From NCBI RefSeq assembly GCF_002844535.1, contig NZ_PJNH01000001.1, positions 1-64,000 of the forward strand: a stretch of DNA of 64,000 bases, in the 5' to 3' direction. The position numbers were made by a program, and so were the translations under genes. Source of the DNA: Halalkalibacillus sediminis (lineage in GTDB: Bacteria > Bacillota > Bacilli > Bacillales > Alkalibacillaceae). Positions within the stretch are counted from its first letter, which is position 1. Each line of letters opens with the position of its first letter. Under the pieces are notes generated by a model. The model made no database searches and was not told the origin of the DNA. It saw only the letters and a program-made list of their open reading frames with translations. Shown here piece by piece: positions 15,914 through 25,020 of this stretch.

Positions 15914-16705
15914 ATGAGTAAAAATAAAAGCGCGATTCATCATATGACTTGGAAAGAAGCAGAAACAGCGTTCAGTAAAGACCCAGTGGTGATTGTGCCG
16001 TTAGGATCAATGGAAGAGCATGGTCCACATTCAATCACAGGGGATTACTTGGCAGCTACCGAACTAGCGAAGAGGGTTTCTGAAGAATCGGATGCCATCT
16101 ATATTCCGACGATCCCCTTTGGTAACTCTGAATATTTCAGAGGCTACCCTGGAACGATTTCGTTATCACAAGAAACCGTGCTTGGATTTCTTGAAGATAT
16201 TTTCAGGAGTTTGATTGAACATGGCATTTCAAAAATTGTCGTGTTCAACGGGCATGCAGGTAATGCACCTGCAGTAGATCAAGTCGCTCGAAAAGTCAGA
16301 AGAGCCGATGATGTCATGATTGCGTCGGTTAATTTATGGCAAGGGTTGGATCCAGTTAAAAAGAAAGAAATTTATGGCGATGTCGACCCTTCAGGACATG
16401 GAGGAGAGCCACTGACTTCAATTATGAGTTATTTGTATCCAGATGATATGAGGATGGATTTATTAAATGACTGGAAAGAAGCTGAAAAATGGCAGGATTT
16501 CGAAGTGAAGAATTTCAAAGAGGTCAAGGTTGGTAATGCTTCAGCAAATATTTATTTCAATATGGAGGAAGTATCACCTGAAGGAATTATGGGTGATCCA
16601 ACTCAATCTTCTGCTGAGCGAGGAAAAGTTATCATAGAACACCTGACTCAATTTGGTGTTGAATTAGTTGAGAAAGTTTCAAATTCTCAAATGAAGGTTA
16701 AATAA
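15914..16705 (+). CDS. creatininase family amidohydrolase
   Basis: 263 residues. Creatininase family metal ligands are visible: PLGSMEEHGPHSITGDY supplies Glu, His and Asp, FNGHAGN the conserved loop, and SGHGGEPLTS the distal His and Glu. Members hydrolyse cyclic or linear amides (creatinine, guanidino or formamide compounds). AGGAGAG before ATG at 15914; 44 bases after dctM. Lying inside the TRAP operon, between permease and binding protein, it probably acts on the imported compound. Confidence 0.87.
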   Translation: MSKNKSAIHHMTWKEAETAFSKDPVVIVPLGSMEEHGPHSITGDYLAATELAKRVSEESDAIYIPTIPFGNSEYFRGYPGTISLSQETVLGFLEDIFRSLIEHGISKIVVFNGHAGNAPAVDQVARKVRRADDVMIASVNLWQGLDPVKKKEIYGDVDPSGHGGEPLTSIMSYLYPDDMRMDLLNDWKEAEKWQDFEVKNFKEVKVGNASANIYFNMEEVSPEGIMGDPTQSSAERGKVIIEHLTQFGVELVEKVSNSQMKVK

Positions 16706-16805
16706 TCAATCTTTTAAAGGGGGGGATTAAGGCAAAAGATAGGCGTCTAAATAGCGGTTTTAATTTTTAGAATTAAAATAAATTTATTAAAAAGGGGACA
16801 TTAGA

Positions 16806-17852
16806 ATGAAAAAGTTGTTGTTAGCACTTGGTTTGATTGTCATGATGGTATTTGTTGCTGCATGTTCTAGCGATTCTGAAGAAGGTTCAGACAATGAATC
16901 AGAAGGTAGTGACGATTCAGGGAGCTCTGAAGAAGCTTCAGATGAAACATTCGAAATAACTTATAGTACATGGGCGAATCAAGGTGAACCGGCATTCCAA
17001 GGTATGGAAAAGTTCAAAGAGATCGTTGAAGAGGAAACTGACGGTAACATCACTGTTGAATTGTTCGCAGGTAACGAACTTGGTTCAACAGCTGAACAAA
17101 TGGAACAGGTTAAAATGGGTACGATCCAGATGATGTCTAGTGGTGACCCTGGTATGGATGAGATTGAATATCTATCACTTCCATATCTAATGGACTCAAA
17201 CGAGCACTGGAGCCATGTTCTTGGTTCTGAAGTTGGACAAGAATGGAACGAACAACTTAAGAGTGAACAAGGTGTACGTAACATTGGTATTCTTCCAAGA
17301 GGCCCGCGTGTAGTTTCTGCAAACAAAGCAATTGAAACACCTGAAGATATGTCTGGTCTGAAAATCCGTGCACCAGAAGTTGACTATTACATTGAAACGT
17401 TCAAAGCAATAGGTGCAAACCCTACACCAATGGATTTTGGTGAACTATACAACGCACTACAAACTGGTCTTGTTGAAGCTCAAGAGAATCCTCTAGAAAC
17501 AATTTATGCAGCTGGATTCCACGAGGTACAAGACTATGTGATCAATACAAACCATATGTATAAACCAGCATTCGTAACATTGAATGAAGAATTCTATCAA
17601 AGTTTACCAGAAGATTATCAACAAATTTTGATGGATGCAGCTAAAGAGGGTGAAACATACGCTCAAGAGCAGCTAGATGCTAATGCATCTGATATGAAAG
17701 CTGAAATGGAAGAAAGCGGAGTAGAATTCATCGATCCTGATGTGGAAGCATTCCGTGAAAAGACTCAGTCAGTACGTGATGAATTAGGAACAGAAATCTG
17801 GGGCGAAGAAACTTATAACCAGATTGTAGAAATGGGACAAGAAGACTTATAG
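16806..17852 (+). CDS. dctP: TRAP transporter substrate-binding lipoprotein (DctP type)
   Basis: 348 residues. The signal peptide ends in a lipobox (VAAC, Cys20), followed by a Ser/Glu/Asp-rich spacer and the DctP domain. Family features include the region PEDMSGLKIRAPEVDYY with the ligand-anchoring Arg, and GELYNALQTGLVEAQENP. It captures the substrate outside the membrane and hands it to DctQM. A 100-base gap with its own ribosome-binding site separates it from the creatininase gene, and a terminator follows. Confidence 0.92.
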   Translation: MKKLLLALGLIVMMVFVAACSSDSEEGSDNESEGSDDSGSSEEASDETFEITYSTWANQGEPAFQGMEKFKEIVEEETDGNITVELFAGNELGSTAEQMEQVKMGTIQMMSSGDPGMDEIEYLSLPYLMDSNEHWSHVLGSEVGQEWNEQLKSEQGVRNIGILPRGPRVVSANKAIETPEDMSGLKIRAPEVDYYIETFKAIGANPTPMDFGELYNALQTGLVEAQENPLETIYAAGFHEVQDYVINTNHMYKPAFVTLNEEFYQSLPEDYQQILMDAAKEGETYAQEQLDANASDMKAEMEESGVEFIDPDVEAFREKTQSVRDELGTEIWGEETYNQIVEMGQEDL

Positions 17853-17862
17853 AAATCTCAAA

Positions 17863-17899
17863 AATGAAGGTTATTGTTTTCAAATAACCTTCATTTTTT
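17863..17899 (+). terminator. terminator after dctP
   Basis: AATGAAGGTTAT pairs with ATAACCTTCATT around a 9-base loop, followed by TTTTT. It would separate the M20 gene from the TRAP operon at least partly. Confidence 0.9.
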
Positions 17900-17948
17900 C
17901 TTTAACAATTTGGAATGATTAAATTCTTTCTTATAGTATAGAGTATTT

Positions 17949-17998
17949 GAAAAACTAGGGCTTTCGCTGCTAAGAAGTGGCGCAAAGCCAAGTTTTTC
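17949..17998 (+). repeat. 50-base hairpin repeat, copy 1
   Basis: GAAAAAC at one end pairs with GTTTTTC at the other; inside, GGGCTTTCGC pairs imperfectly with GGCGCAAAGCC. A second copy of exactly 50 bases, same orientation, lies at 52414-52463 (about 75% identical, with the arms best conserved). Both sit in the leader of a plus-strand gene, so the element may be a mobile hairpin repeat or a regulatory attenuator. Not assigned to a known family. Confidence 0.7.
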
Positions 17999-18025
17999 TC
18001 ACCATGATTAAGGAGTTATCAACTT

Positions 18026-19210
18026 ATGGAAATAAAAAACATTGTTTCAGAAATTGAAGAAGAGATGATAAGAGTTAGACGACATCTACACAGAAATCCT
18101 GAGTTGAGTATGAAAGAATATAATACGACTCAATTTGTATTAGATTATTTAAAAGACACAAGTGTTGAGCTGTCAGTTATAAATGATGACATCGGTGTGG
18201 TAGGTGTTCTTCGAGGTAAGAAGGAAGGAAAAACGATCGGTCTTAGAGGAGATATGGATGCATTGCCTATACTAGAACAAACGGGTCTGGACTTCAGTTC
18301 CGAAGTAGAGGGAAGCATGCACGCTTGTGGGCACGATTTACACACGACAGTTTTGCTCGGTACGGCAATTGTTCTTGATCGCTTAAAAGATGAACTTGAA
18401 GGGCAAGTCAAGTTTATTTTCCAGCCTGGTGAAGAAGTCATGAAAGGTGCTAAATTTGTAATCGAAAACGGCGTCCTATCGAATGAACCTAAAGTCGATA
18501 AGATCGTATGCTTACATACGTGGCCGTTAGTTGATGCAGGTAAAATTGGAGTGAGACATGGACCAATCATGGCTGCGACGGATACATTCGAAATTGAAGT
18601 GTCAGGTAGTGGAGGACATGCTGCGCACCCTCATATCGCCACCGATCCTATTCCTGTTGCAAGCCAGCTGGTGAGTTCCTTGCAAAATATTGTTTCGAGA
18701 CAAATTTCTCCACTGAATTCTGCGGTGCTGACACTGGGCCAAATTCATGGTGGTAATGCTGATAATATAATTGCTAATAAGGTGACTTTATCTGGTTCGA
18801 TTCGTACACTAGATTACGAGACGAGAGATAAGATGCAAGAAAGTATTGAACTAATGGCGGATCACGTGGCGAAGGCGAATCATACTGATGCTAAGGTTAC
18901 GTTCCATCCAGGTAGCCCACCAGTCATTAACGACGATGAATTAGTCGATATTATGATCGAGTCGACAACTGCGGAATTGGGTGAAGAAGGCCTTGCCTAT
19001 TTACCTGATCCATCCTTAGGTGGGGAAGATTTTTCTTTCTATTTACAAGAAACAGAGGGTATGTTGTTTAGAATCGGAACAAGGAATGACCAAGAACAGT
19101 CAACTCGTTCACTACACAACCCAGGGATAATCTTTGATGAAAAAGCGATTCCAGCTGGAATTACTGCCATGAGCGCATTTGCCATCAATTATTTAAAAAA
19201 AGATAAATAG
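18026..19210 (+). CDS. M20 family amidohydrolase / metallopeptidase
   Basis: 394 residues, M20D type. Binuclear zinc ligands are seen in GDMDALP, HACGHDLHT, QPGEEVMKGA and near the C-terminus in LHNPG. The dimerisation domain occupies about 175-290 (SGSGGHAAHPH). Members remove acyl groups from amino acids or cleave small amides (hippurate, indoleacetyl and N-acetyl amino acids). Placed after the TRAP/creatininase genes, it may carry out a second hydrolysis of the same compound. Preceded by AAGGAG. Standard length for the family. Confidence 0.9.
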   Translation: MEIKNIVSEIEEEMIRVRRHLHRNPELSMKEYNTTQFVLDYLKDTSVELSVINDDIGVVGVLRGKKEGKTIGLRGDMDALPILEQTGLDFSSEVEGSMHACGHDLHTTVLLGTAIVLDRLKDELEGQVKFIFQPGEEVMKGAKFVIENGVLSNEPKVDKIVCLHTWPLVDAGKIGVRHGPIMAATDTFEIEVSGSGGHAAHPHIATDPIPVASQLVSSLQNIVSRQISPLNSAVLTLGQIHGGNADNIIANKVTLSGSIRTLDYETRDKMQESIELMADHVAKANHTDAKVTFHPGSPPVINDDELVDIMIESTTAELGEEGLAYLPDPSLGGEDFSFYLQETEGMLFRIGTRNDQEQSTRSLHNPGIIFDEKAIPAGITAMSAFAINYLKKDK

Positions 19211-19277
19211 ATAGAAGATTAATGTTTAAGATAGGGTCGAATAATTAATATACAGTGATATTTTTTGTTTGACGAAG

Positions 19278-19307
19278 GAGACCGAGAATTTTCTCGGTCT
19301 CTTTTTT
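19278..19307 (+). terminator. terminator of the M20 gene
   Basis: GAGACCGAGAA (19278-19288) pairs perfectly with TTCTCGGTCTC (19291-19301), followed by TTTTTT. Confidence 0.93.
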
Positions 19308-19337
19308 AATATGTAATTGACAAAATAGAAGAAACCG

Positions 19338-19367
19338 AAAAAAGACCGAGCATTAATAAGCTCGGCC
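19338..19367 (-). terminator. terminator of the chemoreceptor gene
   Basis: On the minus strand GGCCGAGC pairs with GCTCGGTC around an 8-base AT loop, followed by TTTTTTC. Confidence 0.85.
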
Positions 19368-19373
19368 ACACTT

Positions 19374-20852
19374 TTATGATTCTTTAGTAGTCAAACTGAC
19401 GGCTACTTTTTCTGTCTCTACCATTTCTTCACCAATGAGCTTGTTCTGATGGTTTAGATTCTCTACAGTGGCACTCATTTCTTCCAAACTGGCTGATGCT
19501 TGCTCGATGACAGAAGCTAATTCACTCGTTGATTCTTCCACTATGGAGGAATTATCTTTTACTGTCGAAGCTAGTTCTTCAAAGCTTGTGAATTTATTAT
19601 GCAAGCTTTCTAGTTTTGTTGATAGGTTTGAGAATGCCTGATTCACTTGATCTGTTTTTTCTAAATTCTCATTGACCATCTCTTTGTTTGTATTCATCTT
19701 ATCCAAGGCTGAGTCATTAGTGGTATTCACGTCCTTAAGGTTGGAAGTGATTTTCTCTGCTGTTTGATTCGTCATCTCTGCTAAGTTACGGATTTCATCA
19801 GCGACTACTGAGAATCCTTTGCCAGCTTCACCTGCTCTTGCTGCTTCGATGGAAGCATTTAATGCTAGTAGATTTGTTTGTTCGCTAATATTAATGATAT
19901 CTTGCGAGAATGAATTGGTTTCACTGATTTTACTTGATAAGGTATGGAATGCTTGGCTAAGTTCTTCTACATGTGACTGGAACTCATTCATATTGGTCGA
20001 TAGTTGCTTTGATAAACTATTTCCTGTTGAAGCAATGTCTGTTGATTGATTAAATTCTTCCTTCAGGGCATGAGTCTCATCTAACATGCTCATCATTTGC
20101 TGGTAAGTATTTTCTGCATTTTGGGCGATATCTGAGATTTTGTCACTTTGTACTGTACTTCCACTAGTCACTTCATTAATCGCTTCTGATAATTCTGATT
20201 GGGAATCAATATTACCCTGGACTTTCGAATTGACGTTTGTGATTTTGTGGATTATATCATTAACATTCTGCTGTAAGTCTTGTCGCTCTTGTTCTTTTTG
20301 TTGTGTTTCCAGCTCGCTATTGGAAAGAAGATTCTCGATATGTAGGAATTGCTTTCGATTTAAAAATATTAAAATTAAGGACATGACTCCGGCCAGAATA
20401 TAAGCCACCATTATAGAGTTGATATTTTCTTGTAGTACTGCGCGCTCTACTTCAGCAAAGATGGAATTTAAGTATAAGGCGATTCCACCTAAGATATAGC
20501 CGATTAAGAATACAGGTCTTGTTAAATGAACAGTGGATAAGAAAAGTAAAAAGAATAAAACAACTACAGTAGATAGTCCACCACCCAAAATAAAAATTGA
20601 AGACAATACAAATGAGTAAGCAATTATAGACATCACGTATGGAAAAATAAACTCCCTTTTAATTAAATACCTGATGACAAGGTAACTTCCAATTAAAAAA
20701 GCTAGTTCGGATCCATAAAAAATGCTCCCAGTAAAGTCCCCTTCTATCAATGTTACCCCCATTGCAGCAATTACTGAAAATGAAAAAGCGATTAGCACTA
20801 ACAAGTTTTTCTTTTTTACGTCGTTCAGTTTCAATTCATCTACGGCTTTCAT
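19374..20852 (-). CDS. methyl-accepting chemotaxis protein with multi-pass membrane sensor
   Basis: 492 residues. The first ~165 residues form about six hydrophobic segments with almost no outside domain, unlike classic receptors with a Cache domain. A long coiled coil then leads to the signalling tip: [20 protein letters not shown] and [16 protein letters not shown] are the conserved hairpin that docks CheA/CheW. No clear HAMP domain is seen. With no outside domain it may sense membrane state, energy or a small molecule within the bilayer. A sigma-D-like promoter precedes it. Monocistronic. Confidence 0.88.
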   Translation of the reverse strand: MKAVDELKLNDVKKKNLLVLIAFSFSVIAAMGVTLIEGDFTGSIFYGSELAFLIGSYLVIRYLIKREFIFPYVMSIIAYSFVLSSIFILGGGLSTVVVLFFLLFLSTVHLTRPVFLIGYILGGIALYLNSIFAEVERAVLQENINSIMVAYILAGVMSLILIFLNRKQFLHIENLLSNSELETQQKEQERQDLQQNVNDIIHKITNVNSKVQGNIDSQSELSEAINEVTSGSTVQSDKISDIAQNAENTYQQMMSMLDETHALKEEFNQSTDIASTGNSLSKQLSTNMNEFQSHVEELSQAFHTLSSKISETNSFSQDIINISEQTNLLALNASIEAARAGEAGKGFSVVADEIRNLAEMTNQTAEKITSNLKDVNTTNDSALDKMNTNKEMVNENLEKTDQVNQAFSNLSTKLESLHNKFTSFEELASTVKDNSSIVEESTSELASVIEQASASLEEMSATVENLNHQNKLIGEEMVETEKVAVSLTTKES

Positions 20853-20888
20853 TTCTTTCCCCCTAAAAATTATTCTATCTACATATGT

Positions 20889-20914
20889 ATATCGGATGAA
20901 TTTTGATTATTTTG
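20889..20914 (-). promoter_or_regulatory. sigma-D-like (flagellar) promoter of the chemoreceptor gene
   Basis: On the minus strand CAAA (20911-20914), 14 bases, TCCGATAT (20889-20896), close to the Bacillus sigma-D consensus TAAA-N(14-16)-GCCGATAT. It lies about 40 bases before the start codon. Motility and chemotaxis genes are the usual sigma-D targets, which agrees with the product. Confidence 0.65.
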
Positions 20915-20993
20915 AGACACGAAATGAACTGTTATGTTTTTTCCATTAGGTTATTTTTTTCTCATATGTTTATCCAGAATTAAAGGTTGGTAA

Positions 20994-21164
20994 GATGAAG
21001 CAGTACGTTTAATGCAAGATCATCAAATTAAGCGCCTGCTTGTATTAGATCAAAATCAAGAGAAAATAGAAGGTGTAGTATCACTAGGAGATTTAGGAAT
21101 TAACTATGCGAATTATGCAGGGAACATTGTAAGCGAAACCTCTAAAGGAATAGGTAATAACTAA
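20994..21164 (+). pseudogene. remnant of a CBS-domain protein (C-terminal half)
   Basis: The frame reads DEAVRLMQDHQIKRLLVLDQ ... GVVSLGDLGINYANYAG to a TAA. This is the second CBS motif and tail of a typical ~140-residue CBS-pair protein. A stop codon directly precedes it and no start with a ribosome-binding site is present, so the 5' half is deleted. The tail still ends at an intact terminator (21211-21239). Confidence 0.75.
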
Positions 21165-21210
21165 ATAGTTACCTCCAATAATTTCTTTAATTAATAGTTT
21201 GTGAGGATAG

Positions 21211-21239
21211 TCGTCATTTCCTGAAATGGCGGTTTTTTT
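21211..21239 (+). terminator. terminator after the CBS remnant
   Basis: TCGTCATTTC pairs with GAAATGGCGG around CT, followed by TTTTTTT. Confidence 0.8.
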
Positions 21240-21242
21240 CAC

Positions 21243-21965
21243 TCAATGTCTTATATACGGAACAATTACTGAACCATCATTCTTCATTGAAACATGTATT
21301 TCTTTCCTTAGATTAATTGAGGCGTAAAACACTTCTCCAATATCTGTGACTCCTAATGTCTTTAGTTTCTCTAACAACCATTTCTCATCTAGTTCAAAAC
21401 GATTTAGTACTTTCTCGTAGATTTCTCCTTCTACTATTACTGGAAAGGTCATAGTTGAACCTTTTTTATAATTCATATCTTGTAAAGTAACATGTGTGTG
21501 TTCTGGTTTTTTCAAGACGCTTAATTCCCCGTTAGCCTCTAAAATGGCTGTCTCTACCTCATTCAGATCGAAGATATCTTTTTCTCTTAGCATTTGTAGG
21601 ATGTTATCAATAGAGTAGTTCTGTTTTTTCAAGTTTTTGTCTAGTAGTTGTCCATCTTGAATGACTACAGTTGGTTCAAATGAAAGTAATTTCCCTATTT
21701 TTCGGTTAGAGACTTTCCATTTTGCTACAAATTTTTGTAAGACACCTATGGTTATGATTGCAATTGCTGTAGGTAAGTGGCTAACTTCTGTGTCAGCTAT
21801 ATCTGCCCCTACCACTGAACCTAAAGTAATTATTATCAGAAAATCGAATATCGGTAGTTCCCCGATGGCTCTTTTTCCCATATAAATAGTTACAAATAGT
21901 AATAAAGGTAAGATTGTAGCAACGCGGAAGATAACTAGTCCTATATCTTTAAAAGTTTCAACCAT
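21243..21965 (-). CDS. DUF421 / YetF-like membrane protein
   Basis: 240 residues. Three N-terminal membrane segments with the DUF421 signature (GKRAIGELPIFDFLIIITLGSVVGA) lead to a cytoplasmic domain with the YetF pattern: VVIQDGQLLDKNLKK, then LREKDIFDLNEVETAILEANGELSV. Spore-formers encode several paralogs (YetF, YdfS, YrbG, YkjA types). Some YetF-type proteins have been linked to spore germination; otherwise the role is unknown. Monocistronic, ATG at 21965. Confidence 0.88.
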   Translation of the reverse strand: MVETFKDIGLVIFRVATILPLLLFVTIYMGKRAIGELPIFDFLIIITLGSVVGADIADTEVSHLPTAIAIITIGVLQKFVAKWKVSNRKIGKLLSFEPTVVIQDGQLLDKNLKKQNYSIDNILQMLREKDIFDLNEVETAILEANGELSVLKKPEHTHVTLQDMNYKKGSTMTFPVIVEGEIYEKVLNRFELDEKWLLEKLKTLGVTDIGEVFYASINLRKEIHVSMKNDGSVIVPYIRH

Positions 21966-22125
21966 GAATGTTCATCTCCAACTGAAAATATATGTATCAT
22001 CATACTTTCCTTCAATAATTAAAAAAATACATAGGTAAATATATCAATTTCCATAAATTAATGTATTCAGAAAGTTCTGTTATAAGTTATAATAGAGTTA
22101 GGACATCTTAGGAAGGGGACTTGCG

Positions 22126-23082
22126 GTGAAGAAAAAGAAGTGGATAAAGATAGGGTCAATAACCTTTGTATTGATCATGGTTATCAATATAGTAGCTAGT
22201 TTTTATTTTTATGATTTGGCGATTAAGAGAGAGAAGAAGGATTTCCTTGTAGGAAATGATGATTTGACGGTATCCTCAGAGGCGATGGATGTCTTTATAG
22301 AAGGAAGTTGGCGTGATTGGGAATCAAAACAGCGTTTTGCCGAATGGTCCATTCATTCTTTCGATGGATTAAAATTATTCGGTAATTATTTGGAGGCTGA
22401 GGAGCCAACGAATAAGACGGTGATATTTGCACACGGATACCTAGGCAAATCTCGGGATATGGCCTTATATGGCCAGCATTACTATGAGGATTTAGGATAT
22501 AATATCTTTTCGCCGGATCTGCGTGGTCACGGGAAAAGTGAAGGTGACTACATAGGGTTCGGTTGGCACGATCGATTGGATTATGTGAAATGGATCGATC
22601 GAGTCATTGAAGAACAAGGTCCAGATACAGAAATTATTTTACACGGTTTATCGATGGGGGCTGCAACCGTCTTGATGACGAGTGGCGAAGACCTGCCTGA
22701 TAATGTGAAAGCCGTGATTGCTGATAGTCCATATACGAGTAGTTATGATTTGTTTGATCATCAGATGGAGCGGATGTATAATCTTCCGTCTTTCCCCGTT
22801 TTACCAACAACGAACCTGGTGACGAATATGCAAGCAGGATACTCATTGACCGAAGCTTCTGCACTTGAACAAGTGAAAAAAGCGGAAGTGCCTATTTTAT
22901 ACTTGCACGGGGATAGCGATTCATTTGTACCGACGGATATGACGAATCAGTTGTATTCAAACACGAAGAGTGAAGCTGACATGACTATATTTGAGAACGC
23001 AGGTCATGGAGAAGCATTCGCGATCTATCCTGATAAATATGAAAGTGTATTAAGCGATTTTCTAACTAAATATATGGATTAA
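22126..23082 (+). CDS. membrane-anchored alpha/beta hydrolase (YqkD-like)
   Basis: 318 residues. One N-terminal membrane segment (residues 8-30), then an alpha/beta-hydrolase domain with nucleophile Ser176 in HGLSMGAA, acid in LHGDSDSFVP and His in NAGHGEAF. The architecture and spacing resemble B. subtilis YqkD and the serine aminopeptidase-like BAAT group. Its active site probably faces outside. The start is GTG at 22126 with GGAAGGGG 8 bases upstream. The substrate is unknown. Followed by a clear terminator. Confidence 0.85.
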   Translation: MKKKKWIKIGSITFVLIMVINIVASFYFYDLAIKREKKDFLVGNDDLTVSSEAMDVFIEGSWRDWESKQRFAEWSIHSFDGLKLFGNYLEAEEPTNKTVIFAHGYLGKSRDMALYGQHYYEDLGYNIFSPDLRGHGKSEGDYIGFGWHDRLDYVKWIDRVIEEQGPDTEIILHGLSMGAATVLMTSGEDLPDNVKAVIADSPYTSSYDLFDHQMERMYNLPSFPVLPTTNLVTNMQAGYSLTEASALEQVKKAEVPILYLHGDSDSFVPTDMTNQLYSNTKSEADMTIFENAGHGEAFAIYPDKYESVLSDFLTKYMD

Positions 23083-23087
23083 TTTTT

Positions 23088-23119
23088 AGCCAATACTCAA
23101 TTGAGAGTATTGGCTTTTT
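23088..23119 (+). terminator. terminator of the YqkD-like gene
   Basis: AGCCAATACTC pairs with GAGTATTGGCT around a short loop, followed by TTTTG. Confidence 0.85.
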
Positions 23120-23201
23120 GATTCAAAGGATTTAAAGAACTTGTTATAGAATTAAAAGGGAAAGGACGTATTTCATGTAACCTAGATTGGAGTGATTTAG
23201 A

Positions 23202-23408
23202 ATGAGAGAATCTCCCGAGAATAGAAGAGAAAGACTACGCCAACAAGAGTTGAAAAATAATAAAGCAAGTAATATAGGTGATGGATTTAATCGAGCTCAA
23301 GCAGGAGCATTGCAAGATCTCGTCGGAGCATTAGGATGGAAAGGTACGGGGATATTGATTATTGTCCTCATTGTAGGGTTTATAGTATATTCAATATTGT
23401 TTAACTAG
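23202..23408 (+). CDS. small membrane protein, 68 residues (DUF6366-like)
   Basis: The N-terminal half is charged (MRESPENRRERLRQQELK), the middle has FNRAQAGALQDLVGALGWKG, and the C-terminus is a single membrane helix. I recall this layout from small Bacillaceae proteins labelled DUF6366, whose function is unknown. GGAGTG lies before the ATG. It ends 12 bases before the DNA glycosylase gene, so the two are probably cotranscribed. Confidence 0.75.
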   Translation: MRESPENRRERLRQQELKNNKASNIGDGFNRAQAGALQDLVGALGWKGTGILIIVLIVGFIVYSILFN

Positions 23409-23420
23409 GAGACATTAGAA

Positions 23421-23927
23421 ATGAATGAAAAGATCTATTCGTTAGACCCGATTATTGATGAAAATGCTAAAGTGCTGATTCTTGGATCGATTCCAGGGCA
23501 TCAGTCATTAGTGAAACAAAAGTATTATGGTAATCCACGCAATCATTTTTGGGGAATTCTATTCGAATTGTTCGATCACGAGTTTATAGAAGATTACGAG
23601 AAGCGGATACAATTTTTACACGAACATGGAATAGCAGTGTGGGATACGATTGGTGCTTGTTACCGAGAAGGTAGTCTCGATTCGAAAATTAAAGAAGCCG
23701 AACCGAATGATATAGAGGGGTTGTTAATGAGGTATCCCAACATTGAAGCGATTGGATGCAATGGTACGAAGGCTTACCAAACATTCAAAAGGCATTTCAA
23801 GCATTTGATGAATGAAATTGAAGTTGAGCTCTTGCCCTCCACGAGTCCGATCCCTGGCAGGTATAACAAGACGTTTGAAGGTAAGGTTGAAGCATGGGGA
23901 GTGTTACTGAAATACTTAAATGATTGA
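23421..23927 (+). CDS. DNA-deoxyinosine glycosylase (UDG family 6)
   Basis: 168 residues of the uracil-DNA glycosylase superfamily. The landmarks are LGSIPGHQS near the N-terminus, YYGNPRNHFWG (the metal-free substrate-contact loop of the HDG/MUG-like type) and LPSTSPIPG near the end. It removes hypoxanthine from deaminated adenine in DNA and starts base excision repair. AGGAG precedes the ATG. The nearest neighbour upstream is a small membrane protein with no obvious link. Confidence 0.85.
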   Translation: MNEKIYSLDPIIDENAKVLILGSIPGHQSLVKQKYYGNPRNHFWGILFELFDHEFIEDYEKRIQFLHEHGIAVWDTIGACYREGSLDSKIKEAEPNDIEGLLMRYPNIEAIGCNGTKAYQTFKRHFKHLMNEIEVELLPSTSPIPGRYNKTFEGKVEAWGVLLKYLND

Positions 23928-24030
23928 GAACACATTTTTTATTAAAGAAAACGGACATAACAAAGCACTACCGGACAGGATTATATTGAATGATCAAGCT
24001 ATTATCTAGATAAGGGAGGAGGGAGAAGTC

Positions 24031-24888
24031 ATGTGGATCGAATCATTACAGAAAGCGATTGATTATATGGAGGAACACCTATTGGAAGATATCTCAGTGG
24101 ATGACATTGCAAGTGCATCGAATTTTTCACCTTTTCATTTTCAACGTACGTTTGCTTTATTGACAGGAGTGACTGTAGGTGAATATCTTCGTAGACGTCG
24201 TCTTACTCAAGCTACATATGATTTGGGGAAGACAGACATGAAGATCATTGAAATTGCTTTGAAATATGGCTTCGACTCTCCTGAGGCTTTCTCTAAAGCT
24301 TTCCGTCGACAACATGGGATGTCACCAAGTCAGGCGCGGAAAAATGAAGGGAAGCTGAAATCTTATAATCGCTTGGTGATCCAGGTGAATCTGAAAGGGG
24401 CAGAGCCAATGAATTATAGAATTGAAGAAAAGGAAGAATTTCACTTCATAGGTATGAAGAGAAATTTTTTGATGGAGAATGGAGAGCCACCTAAAGGCAT
24501 TCCTGAGTTTTGGGATGAAGTCAATGAAAGTGGTGCAGATGAGAAGTTATGGCGTTTGAATGATGGCGCAGTCAAAGGTGTACTTGGCGTATGTGTTGAT
24601 CAAGGTGCTGGAAGTATTGATTACTGGATTGGAGTAGCTCATGAGGCTGAATATGCAGAAAATAGTGATACACTGGAGAAAATGACGGTGCCCGCAGCTA
24701 AATGGGCAGTCTTCGAAGTACATGGAGCGATGCCGAACGCAATGGTTAACACTTGGAAGAAGATTTATTCAGAGTGGTTTCCAACAAGCGAATACGAATA
24801 CGCTGGAGGACCAGAATTCGAGTTATATACAGAAGATGATCCGTTCAGTGAGAATTGTTATTCTGAAATTTGGATTCCTGTGAAATAG
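24031..24888 (+). CDS. AraC-family regulator with GyrI-like effector domain
   Basis: 285 residues. The N-terminal AraC DNA-binding domain (residues 1-110) has both helix-turn-helix motifs, including FHFQRTFALLTG and ALKYGFDSPEAFSKAFRRQ. The C-terminal part (about 118-285) is a GyrI/SbmC-like small-molecule-binding domain (FHFIGMKRNF ... YAGGPEFELYTEDD). Such fusions respond to drugs or hydrophobic compounds. Good GGAGGGAG site before the ATG. The gene stands alone and target genes are not evident nearby. Confidence 0.88.
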   Translation: MWIESLQKAIDYMEEHLLEDISVDDIASASNFSPFHFQRTFALLTGVTVGEYLRRRRLTQATYDLGKTDMKIIEIALKYGFDSPEAFSKAFRRQHGMSPSQARKNEGKLKSYNRLVIQVNLKGAEPMNYRIEEKEEFHFIGMKRNFLMENGEPPKGIPEFWDEVNESGADEKLWRLNDGAVKGVLGVCVDQGAGSIDYWIGVAHEAEYAENSDTLEKMTVPAAKWAVFEVHGAMPNAMVNTWKKIYSEWFPTSEYEYAGGPEFELYTEDDPFSENCYSEIWIPVK

Positions 24889-25020
24889 ACTGTATATTTA
24901 ATAGATTAAAGAGTTGGTCTTTTAAGAGAAAATTTTCTTTTGGCGGAAAAATTACGTTTTAAAAGAATTCTCGTAAACATCCGTGATAAAATGTTTATTA
25001 GATAGAAAGGATGTGCGAGA

